The position numbers and the translations under genes are program-made. Below the pieces are notes generated by a model. That model made no database searches and had not been told where the DNA came from. It saw nothing but the letters and a program-made list of their open reading frames with translations. Shown here in pieces: positions 48,278 through 57,816 of a DNA stretch of 64,000 nucleotides (position 1 is the first letter of the stretch; each line of letters opens with the position of its first letter). This stretch comes from Achromobacter pestifer (lineage in GTDB: Bacteria > Pseudomonadota > Gammaproteobacteria > Burkholderiales > Burkholderiaceae_B): assembly GCF_013267355.1 (NCBI RefSeq), contig NZ_CP053985.1:496001-560000 (forward strand), given 5' to 3'.

Positions 48278-48988
48278 TCAGCGGGCGTCCGGCGGTTGTC
48301 CGGCAAGCTGCATCAAGGTGGCGCGCGCACGCTCCAGGACCTGCGACTGCGCATTCAGCCCCTGCAGGCGCAGGTTCAGCTCCTGCAGCAGAGTGAGCGT
48401 CGCGACGCGCGCCTGCCCGTCCAGCAGCAGGATGTCCTGCGCATGGGCAGCCACGAAATCCGCCACGCCCAGCGCATCGCGCGCCACCGCATCCATGGCG
48501 GCCGCCGCATCCAGCAGCTCGGCCGCGGGCGCTGTCACGGCTTCGTCATAGACGCCGTCATAGACGGGCGCGAGATCGGGCGGCAGCGCCAGCGCCGCAC
48601 GCGCCTTGTCCGCCTTGGCTTGGGCCCGTTGGACCTCGGCAGCCTGTTCGGCCAGCGTCTTGCGCGCGGCCTCGAAGCGGGCCCGGCGCTCCACGATCTC
48701 GGCCACTGAACGCAGGGTTTCGATCTCCGGCACGTCGCGCATGGACGCCGCCGCCTGCGCCAGGGCTTCCTGGAAATCGGTGATCACTTCGTAGGCATCG
48801 GTGTAGCCGCCAACGGCCTCTTTTTCCGGCTCGCTCAGGATACCCATGGGCACCAGCGATGCGCTGCTCATCCGGCTTTGCAGCAACTGGATGAACGCGG
48901 CCCGCTCCTGAGGCTCCTTGTTGACGCAGGCCGACAGAAACAGCATCGACGCCGTCGCCAGGCCCAGCAGGCAAGCTCGCAGTGCCAT
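48278..48988 (-). CDS. DUF3053-like lipoprotein
   Basis: 236 aa. Lipoprotein signal MALRACLLGLATASMLFLSAC with the lipobox LSAC. AGGAGG lies 6 bases upstream of the ATG at 48988, deciding that start. The rest is helical and charged (EPQERAAFIQLLQSRMSS, RRARFEAARKTLAEQAAEVQRAQAKADKARAALALPPDLAPVYDGVYDEAV), matching the DUF3053 (YiaF) pattern. Function unknown; probably attached to the periplasmic side of a membrane. Confidence 0.88.
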   Translation of the reverse strand: MALRACLLGLATASMLFLSACVNKEPQERAAFIQLLQSRMSSASLVPMGILSEPEKEAVGGYTDAYEVITDFQEALAQAAASMRDVPEIETLRSVAEIVERRARFEAARKTLAEQAAEVQRAQAKADKARAALALPPDLAPVYDGVYDEAVTAPAAELLDAAAAMDAVARDALGVADFVAAHAQDILLLDGQARVATLTLLQELNLRLQGLNAQSQVLERARATLMQLAGQPPDAR

Positions 48989-49143
48989 GCCCATCCTCCT
49001 TGCATGCGGGTTCGCGAAACCGGCGCCGCCCGCGAGCAGGGCGGCCGCCCTCCGGCAGATTATCCCGAAGGCGCTTCCCCGCACCGCCGGCGGGCGGATT
49101 TTGTTGCTATCGAAGCGTGTTGACACAGGGTCCGCCGCCTGCA

Positions 49144-49659
49144 TCATGGCTCCAGAGGATACGCCATCGCGCAGCGGCATGCCGGGTCAAAACCCATGGC
49201 AGCCTCGTGGCGCAAGCGCTCACGCAGCCCCAGCGTGAGTTCCGCCGCCGCCAGTTCGGCAAAGCCTTGCCGCTGGTAAAACGGTCTGTTCCAGGGCAGT
49301 TCGCGGTCGGTGGTCAACGCCACGGACCGGTAGCAGCCGGCATTGCGGGCCTGCGTGCACACGGCGCAAAGCAAAGCCCGCCCCAGGCCTCGCCCCTGCC
49401 AAGGCAGGGCCACCGCCATCTCGGCCAGGTAGAGATCGCCATCCATGGGCCGGGTCAGCGCAAAGCCCACCGGCTGGCCCTCGCATTCTGCGATCCATAA
49501 CAGGCCGGCCGCTTGCGCCTGCGCAAGCTCGTCCTGCGGCGAAGTATCGTCGCCAGCGGCCCAGGCCATGTGCGTGTCCAGGAACCGCCGCGCGGCTGAA
49601 CGTTCGATATCGGCCAGGCTGGCCAGGTCTGAGGGGCGTGCGAGTCTGATCATAGGCAT
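49144..49659 (-). CDS. GNAT family N-acetyltransferase
   Basis: 171 aa. RLARPSDLASLADIERSAARRF at the N-terminus, then LAEMAVALPWQGRGLGRALLCAVCTQARNAGC (acetyl-CoA loop Q/R-x-x-G-x-G) and NRPFYQRQGFAEL near the C-terminus. Starts at 49659 (or 49653). Divergent from the next gene. Substrate unknown. Confidence 0.9.
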   Translation of the reverse strand: MPMIRLARPSDLASLADIERSAARRFLDTHMAWAAGDDTSPQDELAQAQAAGLLWIAECEGQPVGFALTRPMDGDLYLAEMAVALPWQGRGLGRALLCAVCTQARNAGCYRSVALTTDRELPWNRPFYQRQGFAELAAAELTLGLRERLRHEAAMGFDPACRCAMAYPLEP

Positions 49660-49751
49660 GGCAGTATGCCTGATGCGGGCGCGCCGCCCGATCCCATAAA
49701 ATGGCGTTTTCGGCCATCACGGCCCCCCGCAACACAGGCCAGCCTCAAGAC

Positions 49752-50111
49752 ATGACTCAAAACGCCACCTCCGACACCTGGGGCTTTGCCCATCCCGATT
49801 GCCGCGGCGCGGCCGCCCTGCTGTTCTTCATGAACGACCTGGCGCGAGTGGTCAACCAGTACCTGAGCCCGGGTCAACTGACCGATGAAGCGCTGGCCGA
49901 TGCGCAAAAGGCGGTCGATGCCTTGCTGGCCCGCTACGTGGAAATCCAGGCCGCCCCCGAGGCCTTCGACAACGAGCGCATCGAACTCGCGCTGGAAACC
50001 GAGAGCCAACCTGACGGCCAGACCGGCGCGCAGGTCGCCTTGCGCATGTCTCCGCGCCTGGAAGGACTCATCATCGAAGCCCAACGCCAGGCCCGCCCGA
50101 CTGCACATTAA
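49752..50111 (+). CDS. 119-aa hypothetical protein
   Basis: MTQNATSDTWGFAHPDCRGAAALLFFMNDLARVVNQYLSPGQLTDEALADAQKAVDALLARYVEIQ, soluble and helical with an amphipathic C-terminal half. The start at 49752 has no strong ribosome site; the frame is open to 49701. No family recognised. Confidence 0.6.
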   Translation: MTQNATSDTWGFAHPDCRGAAALLFFMNDLARVVNQYLSPGQLTDEALADAQKAVDALLARYVEIQAAPEAFDNERIELALETESQPDGQTGAQVALRMSPRLEGLIIEAQRQARPTAH

Positions 50112-50788
50112 GGGACGGATATAAGGGGGATGTTTCCTCCCTAGCACAAAACGCTTGCAAAAAACATCAAGCACCCGTATTATTGATGGTTGAGTTCTGC
50201 GGTTAGCGCCAATTTCCATTCGAAAAAACGCGGCGACAAACCAAGGTACTGGCTCCGAGGCCTGAACATCAGCCCTCCCCCACGTACCAAAGCAGACCCC
50301 AGACCCTCGAAAATCATCCAAGCCCAATGGACGCTGCGGCCCCCAAGCCCGAGCATCCCATCCAGTTTGCGTAGAACACAAACCCGGATTGTGGCCTGGA
50401 ACCAAACGCCTTCACCAAACCGCCAGTCCGGCTTGGCAAGAAGCAACAAGACCATCGGCGGCGCCTGCAACCCGCGCAAGCGACCTTTAGCGATAAGCGC
50501 GCCGCAATCGCCAGGGCTTTCCAGCCCTGCATGAACCCTCGGGCCTCTGCTTGCCTTGCGCATCGCGCCGCCCGAAATGATGCCGTCCCGGACTGATGGA
50601 CAGCATCGCGCCGCCAGCCCGTGCGTGCAAAAACATGAGAATGCGCAAAGGGACGGCGGCAGATATGCGTTAGTGTCACGACACGCCCGCCCCATTTGAT
50701 ACGGCTGGCATGGGCACGCGGCAGGAATGCCGCGCGCCACGTGGCCAGAAGCAGCATCCCATAACTAGAAACCAAGAGAACAAACACC
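50112..50788. other. Gene-poor stretch of 677 bases
   Basis: No frame here has good codon bias plus a ribosome site. The composition is less GC-rich than the neighbours. A leftward frame ending near 50180 (motif RPRSQYLGLSPRFFEWKLALTAEL) looks protein-like, and I have a vague memory of similar translated stretches in the genus, so it may be part of a dispersed repeat or a decayed gene. I could not support it as a gene. Confidence 0.35.
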
Positions 50789-51070
50789 ATGAATACTCGT
50801 TTCACTACCTCGGACCTGATCCGACGCCCGGCACACACCAAGCTGGACAACATGCCGATCCACGTCGGCGACATCGTTTACCTGAAGCCCGCGAACGGCC
50901 CGGAAATCCGCGCCACGGTCATCTACAACGCGCCCATCGACGGCACGACGACCTACACGACCGAAGTCGTGCCCTGCGGCGCGCCTGCGCAAGAGGCTCC
51001 TGGCCAGCGCATCCGCTTCCGCCACGAGCACGTGCATCGCATCGAATCAGTGCGCCGCACCACTCACTGA
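50789..51070 (+). CDS. 93-aa hypothetical protein
   Basis: MNTRFTTSDLIRRPAHTKLDNMPIHVGDIVYLKPANGPEIRATVIYNAPIDGTTTYTTEVVPCG..., soluble and beta-rich, with a short GDIVYL strand reminiscent of small barrel domains. AAGAGAA precedes the start. It is followed by a hairpin. No family recognised. Confidence 0.62.
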   Translation: MNTRFTTSDLIRRPAHTKLDNMPIHVGDIVYLKPANGPEIRATVIYNAPIDGTTTYTTEVVPCGAPAQEAPGQRIRFRHEHVHRIESVRRTTH

Positions 51071-51081
51071 AGCAGCGCCCC

Positions 51082-51105
51082 GCCCCGTTGCGCACGCAAC
51101 GGGGC
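51082..51105 (+). terminator. Hairpin after the 93-aa gene
   Basis: GCCCCGTTGCG / CGCAACGGGGC with a two-base centre, 11-bp stem. No T run, so termination is uncertain. Confidence 0.5.
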
Positions 51106-51154
51106 AATTCGTGCGTGATAAAGTCCCCGGCAATACAGCCCTGGCGATCCCACC

Positions 51155-51847
51155 ATGCAGAACAACCGTCTCGCGGTCCATATCTGGGACCTTCCCACCC
51201 GCCTATTCCACTGGGCGCTCGTCGCCTGCATCGTCGGTGCATTCGTCAGCGTCAAACTGGGCGGCCTGTACATGGATTGGCATGTGCGCTTCGGCTGCAC
51301 GGCGCTGGGCCTGATCCTGTTCCGCTTGCTGTGGGGATTCTTCGGCCCGCGCTACGCCCGCTTTTCGCAGTTCGTGCGCGGCCCTGCGGCGGTGGCCCGC
51401 TACCTGAAGGGCGCCGCCGCGCCTGCCGGCCATAATCCGCTGGGCGCGCTATCGGTGCTGGCGCTGCTGCTGGTCATCGGCTTCCAGGCGGTCAGCGGCC
51501 TGTTCACCACCGACGACATCATGACGCAGGGCCCGCTGTTCGGCCACGTCAGCGAAACCGTTTCCGCCGCCATGACCTCCTGGCACAAGCTCAATGAGTG
51601 GGTCATCCTGGCACTGGTCGCGCTGCATCTGGCCGCGGTGTTCTGGTACGCGCTGGTGCGCCGCAAGCGCATGGTGCGCGCGATCATCACGGGCAAGGTC
51701 GACGCCAAGGACGTGCCCGCCGGCACGCCGCCGACGCAGGACGGTTTCGCCGTCTGGCTGCGCGCCCTGTTGCTGGGCGCCTGTGTCACGGGCCTGGTGC
51801 TGTGGATCCGGTCGCTGGAAGTGGCGGCCGACATGTCTTTTTCCTGA
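51155..51847 (+). CDS. Cytochrome b561-type membrane protein (b-type cytochrome)
   Basis: 230 aa, four or more membrane helices with haem-ligand histidines: VHIWDLPTRLFHWALVACIVGAFV, YMDWHVRFGCTALGLILFRLLWGFFG, MTSWHKLNEWVILALVALHLAAVFWYALV. The GHNPLGALSVLALLLVIGFQAVSGLF region is typical of prokaryotic cytochrome b/b6-domain proteins that pair with a periplasmic c-type cytochrome. A cytochrome c' gene lies 2.3 kb away on the opposite strand; they may have been neighbours before an insertion (see findings). ATG 51155 has no obvious ribosome site. Confidence 0.9.
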   Translation: MQNNRLAVHIWDLPTRLFHWALVACIVGAFVSVKLGGLYMDWHVRFGCTALGLILFRLLWGFFGPRYARFSQFVRGPAAVARYLKGAAAPAGHNPLGALSVLALLLVIGFQAVSGLFTTDDIMTQGPLFGHVSETVSAAMTSWHKLNEWVILALVALHLAAVFWYALVRRKRMVRAIITGKVDAKDVPAGTPPTQDGFAVWLRALLLGACVTGLVLWIRSLEVAADMSFS

Positions 51848-51852
51848 CTCCC

Positions 51853-51882
51853 ATGAACACCGCCAAGCAAGCAGACGAGTAA
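51853..51882 (+). CDS. Nine-codon leader peptide (MNTAKQADE) of the CmlA-like exporter
   Basis: ATG AAC ACC GCC AAG CAA GCA GAC GAG TAA, beginning 5 bases after the cytochrome stop. There is no strong Shine-Dalgarno of its own, so translation may be coupled to the cytochrome gene. The stop is directly abutted by a 12-bp hairpin that overlaps alternative hairpins controlling the exporter. The mobile cmlA gene (Tn1696) is known to be induced by translational attenuation with a nine-codon leader. From memory that leader reads MSTSKNADK, to which this one aligns position by position. Probably the chloramphenicol-sensing stalling peptide of this gene. Confidence 0.6.
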   Translation: MNTAKQADE

Positions 51883-51987
51883 GCCGCAACAACCCGTTTT
51901 TTTTGGTTGTTGCGGCGTTCTCGACACGCCAGTCGCTACACGAGAGCGCCGCCTGATCCTTTTCCAAGGAGATGGCTTCGTGCGCTC
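51883..51987 (+). promoter_or_regulatory. Attenuator: three mutually exclusive hairpins masking the exporter start
   Basis: Hairpin A: GCCGCAACAACC (51883-51894) / GGTTGTTGCGGC (51905-51916), loop CGTTTTTTTT. Hairpin B: GCGGCGTTCTCG (51912-51923) / CGAGAGCGCCGC (51941-51952), 12 bp with one G-U pair. Hairpin C: GAGCGC (51944-51949) / GCGCTC (51982-51987), extended inward by GCC/GGC and TCCTT/AAGGA, enclosing the Shine-Dalgarno AAGGAG (51966-51971) and GTG start. A and B share 51912-51916; B and C share 51944-51952. A ribosome stalled on the leader would break A, let B form, and free the start. Confidence 0.65.
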
Positions 51988-53167
51988 AAATGATTTCTCC
52001 TGGCGGCACTCCCTTGCCGCCACACTCTTCCTCTTGTCACCGTTCGACCTGCTGGCCTCGCTGGGCATGGACATGTACCTGCCCGTGGTGCCTTCCATGG
52101 CCGATGCGCTAGGCGCCGACGCCGCGACGATCCAATGGACGTTGACGGCGTACCTGGTGCTGCTTGGAGCGGGCCAGCTCATCTTCGGCCCCTTGTCGGA
52201 CCGCCTGGGACGCCGCCCGGTCCTGCTGGCCGGCGGTCTCGCCTACATCGCTGCCTCATTCGGCCTCGCGGCCGCCTCCTCGCCTGAGGCGTTCCTCGGT
52301 CTGCGCATCCTGCAAGCCTGCGGCGCTTCGGCATGCCTCGTCGCCACCTTTGCCACCGTGCGCGACGTTTACTCGGGCCGCGCAGAAAGCCACACCATCT
52401 ATGGCCTGCTCGGCACCATGCTGGCGATGGTTCCGGCAGTGGGTCCGCTACTCGGCGCGCTGGTCAGCGCCTGGCTGGGATGGCGCGCCATCTTCGGCGT
52501 GCTGGGAATGGCGATGACAGGAGCCGTCATAGCCGCCTGGCTGCTATGGCCAGAGACCAAGCGGCCTGCGGCAACGGTGCCGCAATGGTCGCAGTTCCTG
52601 CTCCCCCTGAAACGCCGGCATTTCTGGCTCTACACGCTTTGCTACAGCGCGGGAATGGGCAGCTTCTTCGTCTTTTTCTCAACCGCGCCCTGGCTGATGA
52701 TGGGCCGCCAAGGGTTGTCGCAGCTAGGCTTCAGCCTGCTATTTGCCACAGTGGCCATTGCGATGATGGCGGCGGCGCGGTTGATGGGGCGCTTGATTCC
52801 CCGCTGGGGAACCCTCAAAACCTTGCGCCTGGGAATGTGCGGCCTGATTGCCGGAGCCGCCATCCTCACGGTCTCCGAGCTGTTCATGCCGCATTCGGCG
52901 CTCGGTCTCATCGTCCCGATGTGGCTGGTCGGCGCCAGTATCGCTTCTGCGGTCTCCGTGGCGCCCAATGGCGCGCTCCAAGGCTTCGACCATATCGCCG
53001 GAACCGCCACGGCGGTTTACTTCTGCCTGGGCGGGTTGATACTGGGCGGTATTGGCACCCTAGCGATCACGCAGCTGCCCACCGGAACCGGCTGGCCCAT
53101 CATCGCCTATTGCCTGAGTCTCGCCATGGCAGTGCTTTGCCTGTCCTGCGCATGCAAACGCGATTGA
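51980..53167 (+). CDS. MFS multidrug/chloramphenicol exporter, CmlA/FloR type (Bcr/CflA family)
   Basis: 395 aa with twelve helices. GTG start at 51980 with AAGGAG 8 bases before it. Close in pattern to CmlA/FloR: FDLLASLGMDMYLPVVPSMADAL, TAYLVLLGAGQLIFGPLSDRLGRRPVLLAG, RILQACGASACLVATFATVRDVYSGR, GMGSFFVFFSTAPWLMMGRQG and the late VSVAPNGALQGFDHIAGTATAVYFC. These proteins expel chloramphenicol (FloR also florfenicol) by proton antiport. Substrate here is inferred from similarity. An attenuator-like leader precedes it. Ends 60 bases before the converging methyltransferase gene. Confidence 0.9.
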   Translation: MRSNDFSWRHSLAATLFLLSPFDLLASLGMDMYLPVVPSMADALGADAATIQWTLTAYLVLLGAGQLIFGPLSDRLGRRPVLLAGGLAYIAASFGLAAASSPEAFLGLRILQACGASACLVATFATVRDVYSGRAESHTIYGLLGTMLAMVPAVGPLLGALVSAWLGWRAIFGVLGMAMTGAVIAAWLLWPETKRPAATVPQWSQFLLPLKRRHFWLYTLCYSAGMGSFFVFFSTAPWLMMGRQGLSQLGFSLLFATVAIAMMAAARLMGRLIPRWGTLKTLRLGMCGLIAGAAILTVSELFMPHSALGLIVPMWLVGASIASAVSVAPNGALQGFDHIAGTATAVYFCLGGLILGGIGTLAITQLPTGTGWPIIAYCLSLAMAVLCLSCACKRD

Positions 53168-53228
53168 CGCGACCCGGCAACGGCAGTCCGTGTGCGCGAC
53201 CTCGTTGCCCACACGGGCCACAGGTCGC

Positions 53229-53978
53229 TCAACGCCGAGCTTCGATCAAATGCCGCGTCGAATGGGCCACGAACGGTTCTCCCCGGCGCATCTTCCCATC
53301 CAGCGCCAGCAAGGCATCGCGGTATTTGCGCGCCGAGAAATCCGGCACCCACCACACGCATTTGCGCAGGATCCAGACCACGGCGCCCACGTCGTGGAAC
53401 ACCATCCGGCAACGGGCCGTGCGCAGGTCCGTCACGGCCAGTCCGGCAACCCCGGCGGCCGCCGCTTCATCCCGCGGATCGCGCAGGCGCCGCTCCTCCG
53501 GCAATGGCCCCAGGAAGTGCTCGATCAGCTCGAAGGCCGACGCCGGCCCCACGTGCTGCGCAAAGTAATGCCCACCCGGCGTGAGGACGCGACGGATCTC
53601 CGCCCATCCCGGACTCACGGGATGCCGGGACGTCACCAACTCGAACGAGGCGTCGGCGAACGGCAAGCCAACGCCGGACGCGGTCAGCACCAGTTGCACG
53701 CCGCGCGCGGCCAGGCGCTCATGCGCTTTCCTGGCATTGGGCGGCCAAGCTTCGGTCGCATGCATGACTGGCGGAAAGCCGGGGGCCTCGCCCAGCACCT
53801 CGCCGCCGCCCGTATCCAGGTCCAAAGCCGACTGCACGCTGGCCAGGCGCTGTGCGAGCAAGCTGGCATAGCCCCACGGCGGGCGTTCCTCGGAGGCCCG
53901 CCCAGCCAGCCAATCGAAGCCCCAGCCGCTGACATCGGCGGCCTCGGCCTCTACCACGAGATCATCAAAGGATTTCAT
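53229..53978 (-). CDS. Class I SAM-dependent methyltransferase
   Basis: 249 aa from ATG 53978 (GGGGAGATGAG upstream). SAM-binding features: SALDLDTGGGEVL (motif I), ATEAWPPNARKAHERLAARG (post I), LPFADASFELVTSRHPVS (motif II region), AEIRRVLTPGGHYFAQHVGP (motif III). The tail VVWILRKCVWWVPDFSARKYRDALLALDG is typical of the small group of methyltransferases annotated as such in beta-proteobacteria. Substrate unknown. Confidence 0.88.
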   Translation of the reverse strand: MKSFDDLVVEAEAADVSGWGFDWLAGRASEERPPWGYASLLAQRLASVQSALDLDTGGGEVLGEAPGFPPVMHATEAWPPNARKAHERLAARGVQLVLTASGVGLPFADASFELVTSRHPVSPGWAEIRRVLTPGGHYFAQHVGPASAFELIEHFLGPLPEERRLRDPRDEAAAAGVAGLAVTDLRTARCRMVFHDVGAVVWILRKCVWWVPDFSARKYRDALLALDGKMRRGEPFVAHSTRHLIEARR

Positions 53979-54042
53979 CTCATCTCCCCTGTCCAGGGCC
54001 AGCGCACGATTCCGCAGGCCGCCGCAAGTCCGGTAATGGGAT

Positions 54043-54072
54043 AAAAAAAAGCGCCAACCGTTAAGCTGGCGC
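54043..54072 (-). terminator. Terminator after cytochrome c'
   Basis: Read leftward: TGGCGC complement pair GCGCCA...TGGCGC with a 10-base loop, followed by eight T's. Confidence 0.85.
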
Positions 54073-54109
54073 CTCTTTGCCCACATGCCGCCCACGGGCG
54101 GCCGGCGCT

Positions 54110-54568
54110 TTACTTCTTCTTGCGATAAGCGTCGTGGCAGGCCTTGCAGCTTGCGCCGACATCGCCAAATGCGGCGCGCAGCTTGTCCAGGTCGCCGGCA
54201 TCGGCAGCAGCCGACAGCTTGACGATGTTGTCCTGGAAGGCCTGTTGCTTCTGCTTGAAGCCCGCGGCGTCGCTCCAGATTTCCGGACGCGCGTCGCCGC
54301 CCTCGGTGCCTGCGCCGAAAGCCGTCCACGGCAAGGCCGACAAGGTCTTCAACACTTCCACATTGGCCTTGATCTGCGCGGCGTCATAGGGCTGCTGGCC
54401 CTTGACCACCGGCGCCATGCGGCCGAAATGGGAGGCCATCAGCGTCAGCGCCGACTGGCGGTACTTGACCGCGTCCTCGGGCTTGGCGAACTGCGCGGAC
54501 GCGCTCGTCGCCAGCAGGGGCCCCACCGTCATACAGGCCAACGCGGCGAGCGTGGACAACTTCTTCAT
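54110..54568 (-). CDS. Cytochrome c' (periplasmic, four-helix)
   Basis: 152 aa. Signal peptide MKKLSTLAALACMTVGPLLATSASA, start at 54568 with GGGAGA upstream. Helical body (AVKYRQSALTLMASHFGRMAPVVKG, EIWSDAAGFKQKQQAFQDNIVKLSAAA) and the C-terminal haem site CKACH at residues 141-145 (ASCKACHDAYRKK). Binds NO in relatives and can protect against it. Its usual partner, a b-type cytochrome, is 2.3 kb away. Confidence 0.94.
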   Translation of the reverse strand: MKKLSTLAALACMTVGPLLATSASAQFAKPEDAVKYRQSALTLMASHFGRMAPVVKGQQPYDAAQIKANVEVLKTLSALPWTAFGAGTEGGDARPEIWSDAAGFKQKQQAFQDNIVKLSAAADAGDLDKLRAAFGDVGASCKACHDAYRKKK

Positions 54569-54625
54569 TGCAATCTCCCGTAAGGTCAACAGAAGCCGCG
54601 CGCCCCCAGGCGCGCGGCAAGGCGA

Positions 54626-56771
<2,146 letters not shown>

Positions 56772-56819
56772 CCCTCCCCCGAGGCGCTACGCGCCTTCCC
56801 CAGGGAACGCCGCTACGGA

Positions 56820-56880
56820 CCGGCGCAGCCGGATCCGTGCGGACCCCTTCTGCGCCGGCTGCACTTGCACGCCGGCGCAG
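56820..56880. repeat. GC-rich hairpin and direct repeat between the GST and TauE genes
   Basis: CCGGCGCAG (56820-56828) pairs with CTGCGCCGG (56850-56858) and is repeated directly in GCCGGCGCAG (56871-56880). The convergent genes suggest a bidirectional stop signal, but there is no T run. Confidence 0.5.
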
Positions 56881-56891
56881 CCATATCCGGC

Positions 56892-57710
56892 TCAGCCGTT
56901 GAACGTCTGCCAGGCCTTGAACAGCATGTACGCGGCCAGCGCGAACAGCAGGCAGGCGAACACGCGCTTGAGCGTCTGCACCGGCAGGCGGTGCGCCATG
57001 CGCGCACCCAAGGGCGCCGTCAGCACGCTGGTGCACACCAATGCAATCAAGGCCGGCCAGTAGATGTAGCCCAGCATGCCGGGGCGCGATTCGCCCGAGT
57101 TCAAGCCCGACACCACATAGCCCACGCTATTGGCCAGCGCGATGGGAAAGCCCAGCGCCGCCGAGGTCGACACCGCGTTGTGCAGCGCCACGTTGCACCA
57201 GACCATGAAAGGCACCGACAGGAAGCCGCCGCCCGCGCCCACCAGGCCGGACAGGAAGCCGATACCCGCCCCGGCCGCGCTGGTGCCCACCACGCCAGGC
57301 ATCTGGCGGCTGGGCTTGGGCTTCTTGTTCTGCAGCATGCTCCAGCCGGAATAGCCGACGAACAGCGCGAAGAACAGCGACAGCCACAGCGTGCTGAGCG
57401 CGGCGAAGACCGCGCCGCCAGACAGCAGGCCGCCGATGATGATGCCTGGCGCCATCGCCCAGACGATGTTCCATTTGATCGTGCCGCGCTGCTGGTGCGC
57501 CCGCACGCTGGAAATGGAAGTGAACAGGATCGAGGTCATCGACGTGGCGATGGCAGCGTGCACCACCAGGTCGGCGGGCATGCCCTTCCATGCAAACAAC
57601 ATCGTCAGGAAAGGCACCAGCAGCATGCCCCCGCCTATGCCCAGCAGGCCAGCGGCGAAACCCACCACGCCGCCCAGCACCAGCAGGCAAATCACCATCG
57701 TTACATCCAC
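56892..57710 (-). CDS. TauE/SafE (TSUP) family membrane transporter
   Basis: 272 aa from GTG 57710, which is preceded by AGGAGA at good spacing; an ATG 12 bases later lacks one. Two repeats of the family core: VVGFAAGLLGIGGGMLLVPFLTMLF and GAGIGFLSGLVGAGGGFLSVPFMVWC, with eight helices. Relatives export sulfite, sulfoacetate or organosulfur compounds; the substrate here is unknown. Confidence 0.92.
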   Translation of the reverse strand: MDVTMVICLLVLGGVVGFAAGLLGIGGGMLLVPFLTMLFAWKGMPADLVVHAAIATSMTSILFTSISSVRAHQQRGTIKWNIVWAMAPGIIIGGLLSGGAVFAALSTLWLSLFFALFVGYSGWSMLQNKKPKPSRQMPGVVGTSAAGAGIGFLSGLVGAGGGFLSVPFMVWCNVALHNAVSTSAALGFPIALANSVGYVVSGLNSGESRPGMLGYIYWPALIALVCTSVLTAPLGARMAHRLPVQTLKRVFACLLFALAAYMLFKAWQTFNG

Positions 57711-57740
57711 AACCGTCTCCTCTTTCTTCTTGGGAATGAA

Positions 57741-57773
57741 CAAAGCCCCAGGGGCCGCGCCCGAGGGGCTTTG
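57741..57773 (-). terminator. Hairpin between mnmA and the TauE-like gene
   Basis: Nine-bp stem CAAAGCCCC/GGGGCTTTG with a 15-base GC-rich loop, just upstream of the TauE-like start and downstream of the mnmA end. Only a short T tract. Confidence 0.6.
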
Positions 57774-57816
57774 AGTAAAGTCTGCGCACGCCGCGCGGCG
57801 GATGCCGGCGCGGCGC

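Noticed and set aside
51883..51916. Reading hairpin A with its T-rich loop as a transcription terminator of the cytochrome b gene.
   Set aside because: The T run is in the loop, not after the stem, and the stem overlaps the alternative hairpins of the exporter leader.
57741..57773. A riboswitch in front of the TauE-like gene.
   Set aside because: Only one simple hairpin is present and no known aptamer core.
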